Positions 1 to 9,726 are shown, counted from the first letter of the stretch. The stretch is 64,000 nt of DNA from Adhaeribacter aerolatus (GCF_007991635.1 NZ_BJYS01000021.1:1-64000), one strand, 5' to 3'. Numbers and translations: made by a program. Notes: generated by a model from the letters alone, not told the origin.

Positions 1-296
1 AGTTTGGTGAAGCACTAGTAGAGAGACGACATGAAATTTAGTTTAGACCGACCTGTTTCAAAGCCAACGAAGTCATTAGCTTAATTTCTCTATTGTTCCT
101 GTAAAAAAATGTATTTCCTTAATTAAATTCTATAATTTCTCAGAATTACTACGTAATGAAGGTGAAACTACTTAAAGAGAAAATTGAAGTAGATACTTAA
201 TTTGATTCGTTCAATACTGATTTAAGGGCATAACAGGCACTCTTTCTGGCCTGATTTGATTAAATTTATAGGATAAAATTAAGGAGAATAGGAACC

Positions 297-485
297 ATGA
301 AGAAAGAAAAAGAAGCCCCTGCCTTTCCTATCAGAATCGAGAATTTTGATCAGTACGAAATAACCGATTGCTCAGCAATTTTAAGATACCTGGAATCGGT
401 AGAAGCCAATAAAGTAAAAGATCAGGACTACCAAAAGATTGCTGATCGGGCCGAGCGCCGGATCAACTACATGATGTTTGAATAG
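297..485 (+). CDS. Small hypothetical protein, 62 aa
   Basis: I do not recognise this protein. It is charged, with a Lys/Glu-rich start, a middle that reads as an extended segment (FPIRIENFDQYEI) and a C-terminal half that looks like one or two helices ending in NYMMFE. It has no signal peptide, membrane segment or cysteine pair. An AAGGAG ribosome binding site at 281-286 lies 10 bases before the ATG. This is unusually strong for this genome and is the main reason to believe the gene is real. It stands alone, convergent with the next gene. Function is unknown. Confidence 0.6.
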   Translation: MKKEKEAPAFPIRIENFDQYEITDCSAILRYLESVEANKVKDQDYQKIADRAERRINYMMFE

Positions 486-608
486 AAAGTCGGCTTGTTC
501 CAGGAATATTTACTCTCTGAAAGATATATGATTTCTCGGAGCAAGCATTAACTTTCTATATCTAATCCTTCCCTGATTTTACCCGCAGCAGTTTGTCTGC
601 CATCTAGG

Positions 609-1262
609 TCAGGAAACCACTTTTAAATTAAAGTTCGGCGTTTGTAAATAGCCGTACAAGCGCACCCACAAGGGTAATATCATTTCGGTGGCCCGCGCAT
701 TGGTAATATCGCCTAAATCAATAATAGAAGTCCAGTTAAAATCTTGCTGTAACATTTGTATTACGCGCTCCTTAGCAGCTTTATCGTTGCCGCAAATAAA
801 CAAATCGTGCTCTCCGGCTACTAAAGAGGCATCTACCATTAAATTGCAGTTTACGGTATTCAGCGTTTTAACTACTTTGGTTTCCGGAAAAGCTTTCTGA
901 ATTTCTTCGCCCAGCGAAGTAGTATTGGCAAACTCCGGAATGAGCGTGGGGGGCATGCCTCTGGAAAAATCCAGCGGATTTGCTACATCAAGCAATATTT
1001 TACCGGCCAGGTTTGCGGCGCCGGCTTGTTGCAAAGCGGCCAGCGAAGCATCGCCTTTGGTGCAGTTAAAAATTATTTCGCCAAAAGCGGCAGCATCGGT
1101 AAATGTACCTTGCGAGGCGTTTGCCCCGGCTTGCTTTACCCATTCAATGGCCTTAGGGTTATCGGCGGCACGGCTGCCTAATTTAACCTCGTGATTTAAT
1201 TTTATAAGCTTAGAACCAATGGTTGTTCCAACCATTCCGGTCCCCAGAATACCTATTTTCAT
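609..1262 (-). CDS. NAD(P)-binding reductase-like protein (F420-dependent NADP reductase family fold)
   Basis: A 217-residue cytosolic protein starting with a Rossmann dinucleotide-binding motif (GILGTGMVGTTIGSKL, residues 4-19), followed by a basic SRA segment near residue 31 that suits NADP(H). The middle (IIFNCTKGDAS, LLDVANPLDF) and the KTLNTVNCNLM segment match the family that includes F420H2:NADP oxidoreductases and the predicted dinucleotide-binding enzymes of COG2085. In bacteria without F420 such proteins act on unknown substrates, so the exact reaction is open. It is a single gene on the minus strand with no obvious partner. The ATG at 1262 is the only sensible start because the Rossmann motif begins at residue 4. 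Confidence 0.8.
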   Translation of the reverse strand: MKIGILGTGMVGTTIGSKLIKLNHEVKLGSRAADNPKAIEWVKQAGANASQGTFTDAAAFGEIIFNCTKGDASLAALQQAGAANLAGKILLDVANPLDFSRGMPPTLIPEFANTTSLGEEIQKAFPETKVVKTLNTVNCNLMVDASLVAGEHDLFICGNDKAAKERVIQMLQQDFNWTSIIDLGDITNARATEMILPLWVRLYGYLQTPNFNLKVVS

Positions 1263-1307
1263 TTCAATTTAAATTGTCTGTTATTTCGCACATAATTAAA
1301 AATTGAA

Positions 1308-1556
1308 TTACCATAGCCCATCTGGGTCACCGGCTGGTGCATCTTCAACAGCGCTACCTTGTTCTAAAGAACCGGTATCGAAATTGTCTAATTCTTTAGC
1401 AATTCTTGAGGCGCTTTCAGCGGCTTTTTCCGCTGCTCTAGCCGCTTCAGACGCCTTTTCAGCAGCTTCTTGAGCTTCTCTGGCCGCCCTTTCCGCTGCT
1501 TCTTGTACTAGCTTTAATGCTTTATTTTCTTCGTTAGAATTGTCCGGAGTCACCAT
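1308..1556 (-). CDS. Alanine-rich coiled-coil small protein
   Basis: An 82-residue protein of no known family. Residues about 12-55 are a strongly amphipathic Ala/Glu/Arg helix with repeating AAE-KA-like units, typical of a coiled coil. The C-terminal 25 residues are acidic and probably disordered, ending in DGLW. There is no signal peptide or membrane segment. The gene follows the membrane protein at 1578-2261 by 21 bases on the same strand, so the two are probably co-transcribed. It may be a cytosolic partner or oligomerisation element for that protein. This is inferred from position only. Confidence 0.6.
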   Translation of the reverse strand: MVTPDNSNEENKALKLVQEAAERAAREAQEAAEKASEAARAAEKAAESASRIAKELDNFDTGSLEQGSAVEDAPAGDPDGLW

Positions 1557-1577
1557 CTTTTTATAGAATTATTATAA

Positions 1578-2261
1578 TTATTGAATTATTATAGAACTAT
1601 CCTTTATGGTAAATTTTATATCGTTTATGTTAAATTGCTTTGTTTTTGAGTTGAAGTTTATAATAAGCCCATTCTTCTTTTTATTCGGGGACTTTTGATT
1701 CTCCTGGTAAATATTTACTCCGGTAAAATACCCGAAAAATATAAGCCCTAAAATAAAACAGGCAATTGCCAAGTATCGAAGTCTCCTTAATATAACTTTG
1801 CTGCTTTTTAAAATGGTATTTGTCTGCGATTTGATAGTTGTCGCTTCTGCCTGGGTTATGGTATCAGCATCGTTAAATTTATTTTGCTGAATCTGAAAAG
1901 TATCAACGGCAAACCACAATTTATCACTGGCATAAGCAGATCTGATAAAGGTAAACATCATAATACCCGTTGCAAGTGTAATAAATCCCCAACTGGTAAA
2001 AAGCAATTGTAAATAAATAGCAGTTTCTATTTTAACAATATCTTTGATAAAGGTTATAGAAAAAGCCAGGGTACCAGTCGAAATAAAAAGAAAGTTCTTC
2101 TCAAATTCGGCTAAATCCCTTGATAAAGAATTGTAAAGGCGGGCTTTATATTCCTTTAATTCTTTAATGGTCATTGAATTGCTAGGTGCAGGAGGCGTGG
2201 TGGGCTGCCTGAAAAGAGAGATAATAGTACCCCAAATGTTTCTCCTTCTGGGAAAAGCCAT
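1578..2261 (-). CDS. Three-helix membrane protein of unknown function
   Basis: A 227-residue protein that I do not recognise. The first 30 residues are basic and proline-containing, and residues 30-55 look helical. Hydrophobic segments lie at about 56-75 (starting FLFISTGTLAFS), 82-104 (LQLLFTSWGFITL) and 167-187 (LAIACFILGLIFF). A roughly 60-residue soluble helical stretch (QIQQNKFNDADTITQAEATT) separates the second and third. The C-terminal tail is Lys/Asn-rich and ends in beta-like ISIIIQ-type residues. A paired-helix layout with a helical linker is reminiscent of small effector membrane proteins such as the SLATT group, but no diagnostic motif supports that. It is paired with the coiled-coil gene downstream. 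Confidence 0.6.
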   Translation of the reverse strand: MAFPRRRNIWGTIISLFRQPTTPPAPSNSMTIKELKEYKARLYNSLSRDLAEFEKNFLFISTGTLAFSITFIKDIVKIETAIYLQLLFTSWGFITLATGIMMFTFIRSAYASDKLWFAVDTFQIQQNKFNDADTITQAEATTIKSQTNTILKSSKVILRRLRYLAIACFILGLIFFGYFTGVNIYQENQKSPNKKKNGLIINFNSKTKQFNINDIKFTIKDSSIIIQ

Positions 2262-2388
2262 TACTGAAATTTTTTGTGGAATAAAGAATATATGTTATAT
2301 GGCTTGAAAAATAATCAATGTGTTTAACTGATTTGATTATTCAAAGGAGGCCTTAATCCTATCTCAGCGCAAAGAAGCTAACTCTAAG

Positions 2389-3840
2389 CTAAAAAGTAGT
2401 CATAAAAGTAGCCAGCAAGCCCCGGATAAGTTGGACCAGACTGGTAGGATAAACGCCAATCCAAACCATTAGCAAAGCCAGAATAGCCATGGTGGCACCA
2501 CTGGCGAAGGATAAAGCCGGATGCAATACTTTGCGCCGTTCTGTAGTAGCTTCGGTTTGGGCAAACATAGCCGCAATTACTTTTATATAATAATATAAAC
2601 CTATCACACTGTTCAGCACGAGCATCAACACTAATAGCCACTGCTGGGTATTTACGCCGGAAGCCAGAATATAAAACTTACCCACGAAGCCCGCCGTGAG
2701 CGGAATGCCGGCTAAAGAAAGCAGCATAGCGGTGAATATGGCCGCCGTAGCCGGCCGACGCCAGAATAATCCGCGATAATCTTCCAGCTGGTCAGCGTCG
2801 CGTTCGGTATCGGATAAGAGTGCTACCACCCCAAATGCACCCATACTGGTAATAAAATAGGCTACCAGGTAAAAACTAACCGCCTCCACACCCAAGCGAT
2901 TACCGGCTAAGAAGGCTACCAGTATATAACCCAAATGGGCAATGGAAGAATAAGCCAGCAGCCGTTTAATATTGTGCTGCCGGAGGGCCAGTAAATTGCC
3001 CGCCAGCATGGAGGCAATGGCAATAATGGTAAATATCAGCATCAGGTTTGCGTAGCGGTAAGCATCGGCCTGGGAGAAGAACCGAATCAAGAGGCCCATC
3101 ATACCGCCTTTGGAAACGGTGGCAATAAAAGCCGTTACGGGTGCGGGCGCGCCTTCGTACACATCGGGAGCCCACATGTGAAAAGGTACAATGCCCAGCT
3201 TAAACCCAATGCCTACTATCATCAGCCCAAAACCGGTAAGCAGCAGCAGCGGCAATTCCGTAACAGATTTCAGATAAACGCCAATTTCGGGGAAAGACAT
3301 GGTGCCGGTAACGGCATAAACCAAGGCCATCCCGAATAATAAAAACGCCGAGGACAAGGCTGCCAAAATTAAATATTTAATGCCGGCTTCGTCGGAGCGT
3401 TCGCGGGTACGCAGGTAAGCAATAAGCGAATACAGGGCTACGCTTAATACTTCAAGCCCCAGGAAAAGCGCCATAAAATGCTGGCTGATAACCAATACGC
3501 AAGCGCCAAGGGTAGCTAGAATTAGCAACAGGTAATACTCTTCTTTGCGTTCTTCGCGCTGCTCAAAATAAGCATACGACAGCAGGGTGACAAACAAGGA
3601 GGTAAGTAATATCAGACCCAGGTTAAATATTCCCCAGCCATCCATTACAAAAAAAGGCGGAATCTGATAAGAACTGCCATTAAGCTGCAAAAGCGTGAAA
3701 ACGGCTACCAGGTGCGCCACGATGGTGATGCCGAAGATAATTTTGTGGTTTCGTTTTACCGCCACTACCAGCATGTTCAGGGTAGCAGCTCCTACCAAAA
3801 TGAGCAGCGGCATCAGAAAATATAAATCACTTAAGCGCAT
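2389..3840 (-). CDS. nuoN: NADH-quinone oxidoreductase subunit N
   Basis: An antiporter-like membrane subunit of complex I that helps pump protons across the inner membrane. It has 483 residues, close to the 485 of the E. coli protein, and about 14 hydrophobic segments throughout. The family landmarks are visible: a conserved Glu in LGLEVLSVALYS and a conserved Lys in GFKLGIVPFHMWAPDVYEGAP. It is the last gene of the nuo cluster. Its ATG lies inside the 3' end of nuoM (14-base overlap), which implies translational coupling. The call is secure. Confidence 0.97.
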   Translation of the reverse strand: MRLSDLYFLMPLLILVGAATLNMLVVAVKRNHKIIFGITIVAHLVAVFTLLQLNGSSYQIPPFFVMDGWGIFNLGLILLTSLFVTLLSYAYFEQREERKEEYYLLLILATLGACVLVISQHFMALFLGLEVLSVALYSLIAYLRTRERSDEAGIKYLILAALSSAFLLFGMALVYAVTGTMSFPEIGVYLKSVTELPLLLLTGFGLMIVGIGFKLGIVPFHMWAPDVYEGAPAPVTAFIATVSKGGMMGLLIRFFSQADAYRYANLMLIFTIIAIASMLAGNLLALRQHNIKRLLAYSSIAHLGYILVAFLAGNRLGVEAVSFYLVAYFITSMGAFGVVALLSDTERDADQLEDYRGLFWRRPATAAIFTAMLLSLAGIPLTAGFVGKFYILASGVNTQQWLLVLMLVLNSVIGLYYYIKVIAAMFAQTEATTERRKVLHPALSFASGATMAILALLMVWIGVYPTSLVQLIRGLLATFMTTF

Positions 3841-5404
3841 GAATTCCTCCTTTCGTATTGAGTAAACTTACTGTATCAGCGGGTAGGGTTTGCATCGTCA
3901 CTTGGGCCGGTGTTTCGGGTTTAATGGTCGGTTTTTTATAAGCTTCCAGTTGCTCATCTACCGAAGGTTTGGCCCGGTCCAGCACGGGTTGGGGATATAA
4001 GCCCAGCCAAAGAATAGCCAGAACCAAAGGCAAAGCAATAAGCACTTCCCGGAAAGAAAAATCGGTTAATGGGTGTTCCGTTTTATTTTTGCCCAGGAAT
4101 ACTTTTTGCAAAATCCGGAGCGAATAAACCGTGGCTGCCACCAAACCAATCGTAGCAAAAATGGTCAGGAGATTGTTGGCCTGCCAACTACCTACCAGCG
4201 TTAAGAACTCCGCAATAAAATTGCCTAAACCGGGTAAGCCCAAAGAGGCCATCGCAAAAACTAAAGCAAAAACGCCCATCTTCGGAATAGCCGGCCAGAA
4301 GCCACCCATTTGCCGGATGTCGCGGGTGTGCAGGCGCTCGTAGAGGAAGCCGGCCATTATAAATAAAGCACCGGTGCTGATGCCATGGGTAATCATTTGC
4401 ATCACCACTCCCTGAAAAGCCCATTCGTTAAAAGAAAACACACCTAATATTACAAAACCCATGTGGCTGACGCTGGTGTAGGCAATCAGCCGTTTCAGGT
4501 CGGTTTGGGAGAAAGCCAGGATAGCGCCGTATAAAATGCCCACCACACCCAGCAGCATAGCCCAAGGAGCGAAAGACTGGGCGGCATCCGGAAATAAAGG
4601 AATAACAAAGCGCAGCAAGCCGTAAGCCCCCGTTTTTAACAGCAAACCGGCCAAGATAACGCTACCGGCCGTGGGCGCTTCGGAGTGGGCATCGGGTAGC
4701 CAGGAGTGGAACGGCACTACGGGCAGTTTTACCAGGAAAGCCATCAGGAAACCTGCCATCAACCACGGACCAATATTCGGGGGAAAAGTAGTGCCTAATA
4801 AATCGAAATAATTAAAGGTGTATGTGCCAGTGTTTGCCCCGTGAATAAAGTACAAGCCCAGAATAGAAAGTAGCATTAAAAGCCCGCTAGCCTGGGTAAA
4901 GATGAAAAATTTATAAGCCGCGTACATCCGATTGGCGTGGCCCCAGATACCAATCAGGAAGTACATGGGTATCAGCATAACTTCCCAGAAAAAGTAAAAC
5001 AAAAATAAATCCATGGTGAGGAATACCCCTGAGATACCCGCCAGCACCCACAAAATATTAAAATGAAAAAAGCCCACTTTGGTTTTTATTTCGCGCCACG
5101 AAACCAGGATTGCCAATAAACCTAGGAAGAAGGTGAGCAGCAGCATGAGTAAACTCAAACCATCGAGCGCCAGCGAAAAACTAACACCCCATTGCGGCAC
5201 CCAGGGCACCTCGTAGCGCATCATCCAGTTGGTGGCTTTAACCGTGGTAGTTGGGTTATTTAGCCAAAGTGAAATAGTAAGCAAAAAACTCGCCAGCGTA
5301 GTGAGCAAGGCAATCCACCGGGAAAAGTTAGCGTTAAACCGTCCGGCTACCCAGGCTAATATACCCCCAACCATCAGCAAAACAATGAGCAAGGCTAGTA
5401 TCAT
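3827..5404 (-). CDS. nuoM: NADH-quinone oxidoreductase subunit M
   Basis: The second antiporter-like proton-pumping subunit of complex I, 525 residues. Key channel residues are present: Glu in FFWEVMLIPMYFLIG and Lys in FLVKLPVVPFHSWLPDAH. The hydrophilic C-terminal tail of about 50 residues (from about AKPSVDEQLEAY) is rich in Pro, Thr and Lys, which makes the protein slightly longer than the E. coli one (509). The ATG shares four bases with the nuoL stop (ATGA), so the two are translationally coupled. The assignment is secure. Confidence 0.97.
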   Translation of the reverse strand: MILALLIVLLMVGGILAWVAGRFNANFSRWIALLTTLASFLLTISLWLNNPTTTVKATNWMMRYEVPWVPQWGVSFSLALDGLSLLMLLLTFFLGLLAILVSWREIKTKVGFFHFNILWVLAGISGVFLTMDLFLFYFFWEVMLIPMYFLIGIWGHANRMYAAYKFFIFTQASGLLMLLSILGLYFIHGANTGTYTFNYFDLLGTTFPPNIGPWLMAGFLMAFLVKLPVVPFHSWLPDAHSEAPTAGSVILAGLLLKTGAYGLLRFVIPLFPDAAQSFAPWAMLLGVVGILYGAILAFSQTDLKRLIAYTSVSHMGFVILGVFSFNEWAFQGVVMQMITHGISTGALFIMAGFLYERLHTRDIRQMGGFWPAIPKMGVFALVFAMASLGLPGLGNFIAEFLTLVGSWQANNLLTIFATIGLVAATVYSLRILQKVFLGKNKTEHPLTDFSFREVLIALPLVLAILWLGLYPQPVLDRAKPSVDEQLEAYKKPTIKPETPAQVTMQTLPADTVSLLNTKGGIHALK

Positions 5405-7293
5405 GGCAGTAAACTTAAGGTGATTATTAGAAGCGCCCCCACTACCACGCCCATCATGTACCAGCGCAAAATGCCGCTTTGGGTTCGGGCTAAGCCCTGG
5501 TTAAGGCCGCGCGCGAGTGCTGCCAGCGCCGCGTATATTTTATCTATAAAATCGTTTTTGTTAACAGTAGCCAGGAATACAAATGGTCGCACAAAAAGGG
5601 TATCATATAATTTATCAAAGCCCCAGCCGGAATACCAGAACCGGTGAATAGCCATGGCTAAACCCGATTGCTCCAGATTGGTTTGCAATGCTGGTTTTTG
5701 GAGGTAAAATACGTACGCCAGGTAAACACCGCTCAGTGAAACTACTGCCGCTACTAACTGAAACATCCACTCCGAGTTAACTATAGCTTCATTGGCATGA
5801 ATGGCCGGCAGCATGGGCGTCAGGAAGTCGGAGAATAATACCACGTGCCCGAAATTATGCGGTAATTCTATAAAACCCCCAACCAGCGAGAGCACCGCCA
5901 AAATTATTAGCGGCACCGTAATGATTGGGCCGGGTGGATGCGCCACGTGGGTCTTGGGATCGCCGTAGAACGTAATAAAAACCATCCGGAAAGTATAAAT
6001 AGAGGTAATAAAAGCACCCGCGAGCCCAGCGGCGTACAACCAGGTGTTCCCCCGCTCCCCGGCCAGGGCATACCATAATATTTGGTCTTTGCTGTAGAAA
6101 CCGGCCGTTATTAAAGGTAAGGCCGCCAGCGAGGCGGAGCCAATCAGGAAGGTCCAGAAAACGGCTGGCAATAATTTGTGCAGGCCGCCCATTCGGAACA
6201 TATTCTGCTCGTGGTGCAGCGAAATAATAATGGCGCCTGCACTTAAGAAAAGCAGGGCTTTGAAAAAGGCATGAATCATAAAATGAAAGATACCGGCCGA
6301 CCAGGCACCTACACCCAAAGCCAGAAACATGTAGCCAATCTGGCTGATGGTGGAGTAAGCCAATACTCGTTTTAGGTCCGATTGGGTAAGGGCAGCGCAA
6401 CCGGCCAATAATAAAGTTATGGCGCCGATTATGGCTACTGTAAGCATCGCTACCGGCGCTAACTCAAATATTACATGCATGCGGGTAATCAGGTAAACGC
6501 CCGCCGTAACCATGGTAGCCGCGTGGATAAGCGCACTCACGGGGGTGGGGCCGGCCATAGCGTCCGGCAACCAGGTTTGCAGCGGTAACTGCCCAGATTT
6601 ACCTACGGCGCCGCCAAGTAATAAAAAGGAGATAATGACGGCTGCCTGGGAACCTACCGCCCAGGTTTGGGGCGCTTCGGCCGCAATGGTTTGGATGTGC
6701 AGCGTACCAAATAGCTGAAAGAGCATAAACAACCCGATAGCCATAGCCGTATCGCCGACCCGGGTAATAATAAAAGCTTTGCGGGCCGCATAGCCATTAG
6801 CCGGTTCTTTGTACCAGAAGCCAATCAGCAGGTAACTGCACAAGCCCACGCCTTCCCAGCCCAGGTATAACAATAAAAGATTATCGGCCAGCACCAGCAC
6901 CAGCATAGAGCCTACAAACAAATTCATGTAGGCAAAAAAGCGGGCAAATCCATCGTCATCGGCCATGTAAGCCGTGGAGTACAGGTGAATGAGAAAGCCA
7001 ACAAAGGTGATTACGAAAATGAAAACCATCGATAATGCATCGAGGTGGAAAGCAATGCCCGGACTAAAACCAGCCACACTAAACCATTGCCAGACTACCT
7101 GATGGTACACCGGCTCGGTAGGGCCCGACGACAAAAACTGACTACCCAGAATTAAGGTAATTAATGCGGATACGCCTAAACTGCCTACGCCTACCACCGA
7201 TACCAGGGCGCGGGAGAGGCGGGTGCCGGTAAGAATCAGGATAAGGGCACCGGCAAAGGGCAAAGCAGGAACTAACCAGAGTAGATTTTCCAT
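5401..7293 (-). CDS. nuoL: NADH-quinone oxidoreductase subunit L
   Basis: The largest antiporter-like subunit, at the far end of the membrane arm of complex I. It has 630 residues (E. coli 613). It shows the N-terminal proton_antipo_N-type start, a conserved Glu in LYLGWEGVGLCSYLLIGFW, and the Lys-bearing VGKSGQLPLQTWLPDAM with following TPVSALIHAATMV. The C-terminal part contains the long lateral amphipathic helix region and ends with a final membrane segment. It begins 2 bases after the nuoK stop. The assignment is secure. Confidence 0.97.
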   Translation of the reverse strand: MENLLWLVPALPFAGALILILTGTRLSRALVSVVGVGSLGVSALITLILGSQFLSSGPTEPVYHQVVWQWFSVAGFSPGIAFHLDALSMVFIFVITFVGFLIHLYSTAYMADDDGFARFFAYMNLFVGSMLVLVLADNLLLLYLGWEGVGLCSYLLIGFWYKEPANGYAARKAFIITRVGDTAMAIGLFMLFQLFGTLHIQTIAAEAPQTWAVGSQAAVIISFLLLGGAVGKSGQLPLQTWLPDAMAGPTPVSALIHAATMVTAGVYLITRMHVIFELAPVAMLTVAIIGAITLLLAGCAALTQSDLKRVLAYSTISQIGYMFLALGVGAWSAGIFHFMIHAFFKALLFLSAGAIIISLHHEQNMFRMGGLHKLLPAVFWTFLIGSASLAALPLITAGFYSKDQILWYALAGERGNTWLYAAGLAGAFITSIYTFRMVFITFYGDPKTHVAHPPGPIITVPLIILAVLSLVGGFIELPHNFGHVVLFSDFLTPMLPAIHANEAIVNSEWMFQLVAAVVSLSGVYLAYVFYLQKPALQTNLEQSGLAMAIHRFWYSGWGFDKLYDTLFVRPFVFLATVNKNDFIDKIYAALAALARGLNQGLARTQSGILRWYMMGVVVGALLIITLSLLP

Positions 7294-7295
7294 AA

Positions 7296-7604
7296 TTATC
7301 CGTTCATTACATTAGCCGCATCGCTGTCGAGGGTTTTTAAATTATGATAGAGCTGCAGGATTAAAGCCAGCCCAACCGAAACTTCGGCGGCGGCCATCGT
7401 GATGATGAAGATGAACATAACCTGGCCTTCGGGTTGTATCCAACGGGCACCGGCTACAATAAAGGCCAGCCCGGCCGCATTCAGCATTATTTCCACGGAT
7501 ATCAGCATGAAAATAATATTGCGCCGGATGAGCACACTAATTAAACCAATAATGAAAAGGATGCCGGCCAGTAATAAACCTTGTTCCATGGGTATGGTAT
7601 TCAT
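7296..7604 (-). CDS. nuoK: NADH-quinone oxidoreductase subunit K
   Basis: A small membrane subunit of 102 residues with three membrane helices. It carries the two buried glutamates of the E-channel, in [15 protein letters not shown] and in [13 protein letters not shown], both needed for proton translocation in characterised homologues. Its ATG overlaps the nuoJ stop by four bases (ATGA). The length matches the family (about 100). Confidence 0.97.
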   Translation of the reverse strand: MNTIPMEQGLLLAGILFIIGLISVLIRRNIIFMLISVEIMLNAAGLAFIVAGARWIQPEGQVMFIFIITMAAAEVSVGLALILQLYHNLKTLDSDAANVMNG

Positions 7605-8128
7605 GCTTCGGTCCTTTCTAAAAAGCGGTGAACAATTTTTTTCTTTTGCCGGCCCAGGTGATAAGCTCCCACAATACCTGCCATCAAAAGCATACCACTT
7701 AATTCAACCCCCAGAATATAAGGCCCGAAAAGGGCCATACCCACGGCTTTGGCTTCTACTGGTTGCGTGGCAACTGCAGATGTTTCGGACGCCATAAAAA
7801 TATAGGCCAACTCAGCGAGCAATATTAACGACAGCACGGCCGGCCCAATCCAGACGCTGGGCTTCAGCCATTCTTTTTCGTGCTGCACATCTTCGTGGGT
7901 CAGGTTCAGCATCATAATCACGAAAATGATAAGTACCACAATGGCCCCGGCGTAAATAATAATTTCGAGCGCAGCCATAAAGGGTGCTCCCAGCGTAAAG
8001 AAAACGACGGCAATGGCCATAAAAGAAACCACCAGGTAAAGCAGGGCATGAATAAGGTTGTATTGGGTTACTACCAGGATAGTAGCGATAATGGCAACAG
8101 CAGCGGCCAGGTAGAAAGTCAGTTCCAT
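7601..8128 (-). CDS. nuoJ: NADH-quinone oxidoreductase subunit J
   Basis: A membrane subunit of complex I, 175 residues, with five hydrophobic segments. The third segment carries the typical [21 protein letters not shown] stretch, including the pi-bulge Tyr/Gly region. The C-terminal tail is basic ([11 protein letters not shown]). It lies 4 bases after nuoI and overlaps nuoK by four bases. The assignment rests on this motif and position. Confidence 0.95.
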   Translation of the reverse strand: MELTFYLAAAVAIIATILVVTQYNLIHALLYLVVSFMAIAVVFFTLGAPFMAALEIIIYAGAIVVLIIFVIMMLNLTHEDVQHEKEWLKPSVWIGPAVLSLILLAELAYIFMASETSAVATQPVEAKAVGMALFGPYILGVELSGMLLMAGIVGAYHLGRQKKKIVHRFLERTEA

Positions 8129-8132
8129 CGGA

Positions 8133-8648
8133 TTAAGGAATTAAGCTTTTTACATCTACCGGCGGGTTCTCATTAATGGCTTCGCCTTTTCCTTTGCCCC
8201 CAATAGCCATGCCCGCTACTTTATAATAATTGTAACCAGGATATTTGCCCTGGCTATCGATGAGTAAATCCTTTTTCTCATAAACCAGGTTCTGGCGGTT
8301 ATATTCAGCCATTTCGAAGTCAGGTATGAGTTGAATGGCATAGGTAGGACAAGCTTCTTCACAGAAACCACAGAAAATGCAGCGCGAAAAATTAATCCGG
8401 AAAAATTCGGGGTAGCGGCGGCCGGTTTCGTCCTCGGTAGCTTGCAGCGAAATACAATCTACGGGGCAGGCAGCCGCACAAAGGTAACAACCTACGCAGC
8501 GTTCGCCCATATCGGGGTCTCGGGTAAGTACAATGCGACCCCGCCAGCGCGGAAATAATTTGGCTTTCTCTTCCGGGTACTGGATGGTATCGCGCTTATG
8601 AAACGCGTGCAGAAACGTGAGGCCCATACTACGTAAAATACTAAACAT
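8133..8648 (-). CDS. nuoI: NADH-quinone oxidoreductase subunit I (2 x 4Fe-4S ferredoxin)
   Basis: A peripheral-arm subunit that carries clusters N6a and N6b and passes electrons toward NuoB. It has 171 residues. Two ferredoxin motifs are intact: C51-x2-C54-x2-C57-x3-C61 followed by P, and C90-x2-C93-x2-C96-x3-C100 followed by P. The N-terminus is an amphipathic membrane-surface helix ([19 protein letters not shown]). A 112-base gap separates it from nuoH, the only sizeable gap inside the nuoE-N part of the cluster. Confidence 0.97.
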   Translation of the reverse strand: MFSILRSMGLTFLHAFHKRDTIQYPEEKAKLFPRWRGRIVLTRDPDMGERCVGCYLCAAACPVDCISLQATEDETGRRYPEFFRINFSRCIFCGFCEEACPTYAIQLIPDFEMAEYNRQNLVYEKKDLLIDSQGKYPGYNYYKVAGMAIGGKGKGEAINENPPVDVKSLIP

Positions 8649-8671
8649 ATCAGCTCCTTTCTTTTTTATTT

Positions 8672-8707
8672 AGTATCAGGTATCTGGTAGTAAGTATCAG
8701 GTATCTG
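8672..8707. repeat. Direct repeat in the nuoH-nuoI gap
   Basis: A 15-base word, AGTATCAGGTATCTG, occurs at 8672-8686 and again at 8693-8707 (21-base period). Each copy itself contains TATC-GGTATC-type repetition. It lies in the 112-base spacer between nuoH and nuoI. No coding role is apparent. Confidence 0.7.
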
Positions 8708-8760
8708 ATATTTTATTGTTTATTTCTTTTGAATACTGTCTTGCTACTAACTACCCTATA

Positions 8761-9726
8761 TTAATTACCATTCTGCAATAACACAATAGCCGCAGTTACC
8801 AGCAGGTTTACCAGGGTTAAGGGCAGTAATATTTTCCAGCCGAATTCCATTAACTGGTCGTAGCGGGGGCGGGGTAAAGATGCCCGCAACAGAATAAATA
8901 TGCTGATGAAAACAAAAGTTTTTAAGGCAAACCAAACCACCGGGGGCAGGAAAGCCGGACCCAGCCAGCCGCCAAAGTATAGCGCTACTACCATGCACGA
9001 TATAAGCGTAATGCCCAAATATTCCCCCACAAAGAAAATCCCGAATTTCATGCCTGAATATTCGGAGTGGAAACCCGCAATCAGTTCGCTTTCGGCTTCG
9101 GGTATATCGAAGGGCAGGCGGTGAGTTTCGGCTACGCCGGCAATAAAGAAAATAACAAAACCGATTACTTGGGGCACCACAAACCACATGCCCCGCTGGG
9201 CTTCCACAATCTCCCGTATGTTAAAAGAGCCGGATAACAGCACCACGCCCATTAAGGCCAAACCCATGAAAACTTCGTAGGAAATCATTTGGGCAGCCCC
9301 GCGCATGGCCCCCAGCAAGGCATATTTATTATTAGATGCCCAGCCACCCAGAATAATACTGTATGCGCCCATCGACGACATGGCCAGGAAGAATAAGATG
9401 CCAATATTCAGGTCGGCCACCACAATACCCGGAGCAAACGGAATAATTACAAAGCTCAGCAGCACGGTTACCATTACAATAGCCGGAGCCAGCACAAAAA
9501 CCACTTTGTCGGCAAAAGGTGGTATCCAATCTTCTTTAAACAAAAGCTTCAGCGTATCGGCCAGCACAATAAACAGCCCGAAAGGTCCGGCCCGGTTAGG
9601 ACCGTAGCGGTCCTGCCACAGCGCCAGCATGCGGCGCTCTACCCAGATGAGTCCGGCGGCTACGTTCATCATCACGAACAGTACACCACCTACAATCAGG
9701 AAATAATTTGGGGCTGATGCTTCCAT
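8761..9726 (-). CDS. nuoH: NADH-quinone oxidoreductase subunit H
   Basis: A membrane subunit that forms much of the quinone-binding chamber at the joint of the two arms. It has 321 residues (E. coli 325) and about eight membrane segments. The family signatures are [20 protein letters not shown] with following PFGLF near residue 28, and the acidic loop [16 protein letters not shown] that lines the E-channel. The start at 9726 lies 31 bases inside the nuoG 3' end. Later ATGs would cut the first membrane helix, so I accept the overlap. Confidence 0.96.
   Translation of the reverse strand: MEASAPNYFLIVGGVLFVMMNVAAGLIWVERRMLALWQDRYGPNRAGPFGLFIVLADTLKLLFKEDWIPPFADKVVFVLAPAIVMVTVLLSFVIIPFAPGIVVADLNIGILFFLAMSSMGAYSIILGGWASNNKYALLGAMRGAAQMISYEVFMGLALMGVVLLSGSFNIREIVEAQRGMWFVVPQVIGFVIFFIAGVAETHRLPFDIPEAESELIAGFHSEYSGMKFGIFFVGEYLGITLISCMVVALYFGGWLGPAFLPPVVWFALKTFVFISIFILLRASLPRPRYDQLMEFGWKILLPLTLVNLLVTAAIVLLQNGN

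Noticed and set aside
1-41. Possible C-terminal tail of a gene entering from the left (12 codons ending at 41)
   Set aside because: It is too short to assign. Two of three frames stop at once and nothing supports coding. The rest of 1-296 shows no gene.
1578-2261. Assignment of the three-helix membrane protein to the SLATT effector group
   Set aside because: Only topology is similar. I see no diagnostic motif and no neighbouring nucleotide-second-messenger synthase.
9696-9726. The 31-base nuoG/nuoH overlap as a sign of a wrong nuoH start or a frameshift
   Set aside because: Later Met codons of NuoH fall inside its first membrane helix, and the nuoG C-terminus is of normal length. The overlap is plausible as it stands.
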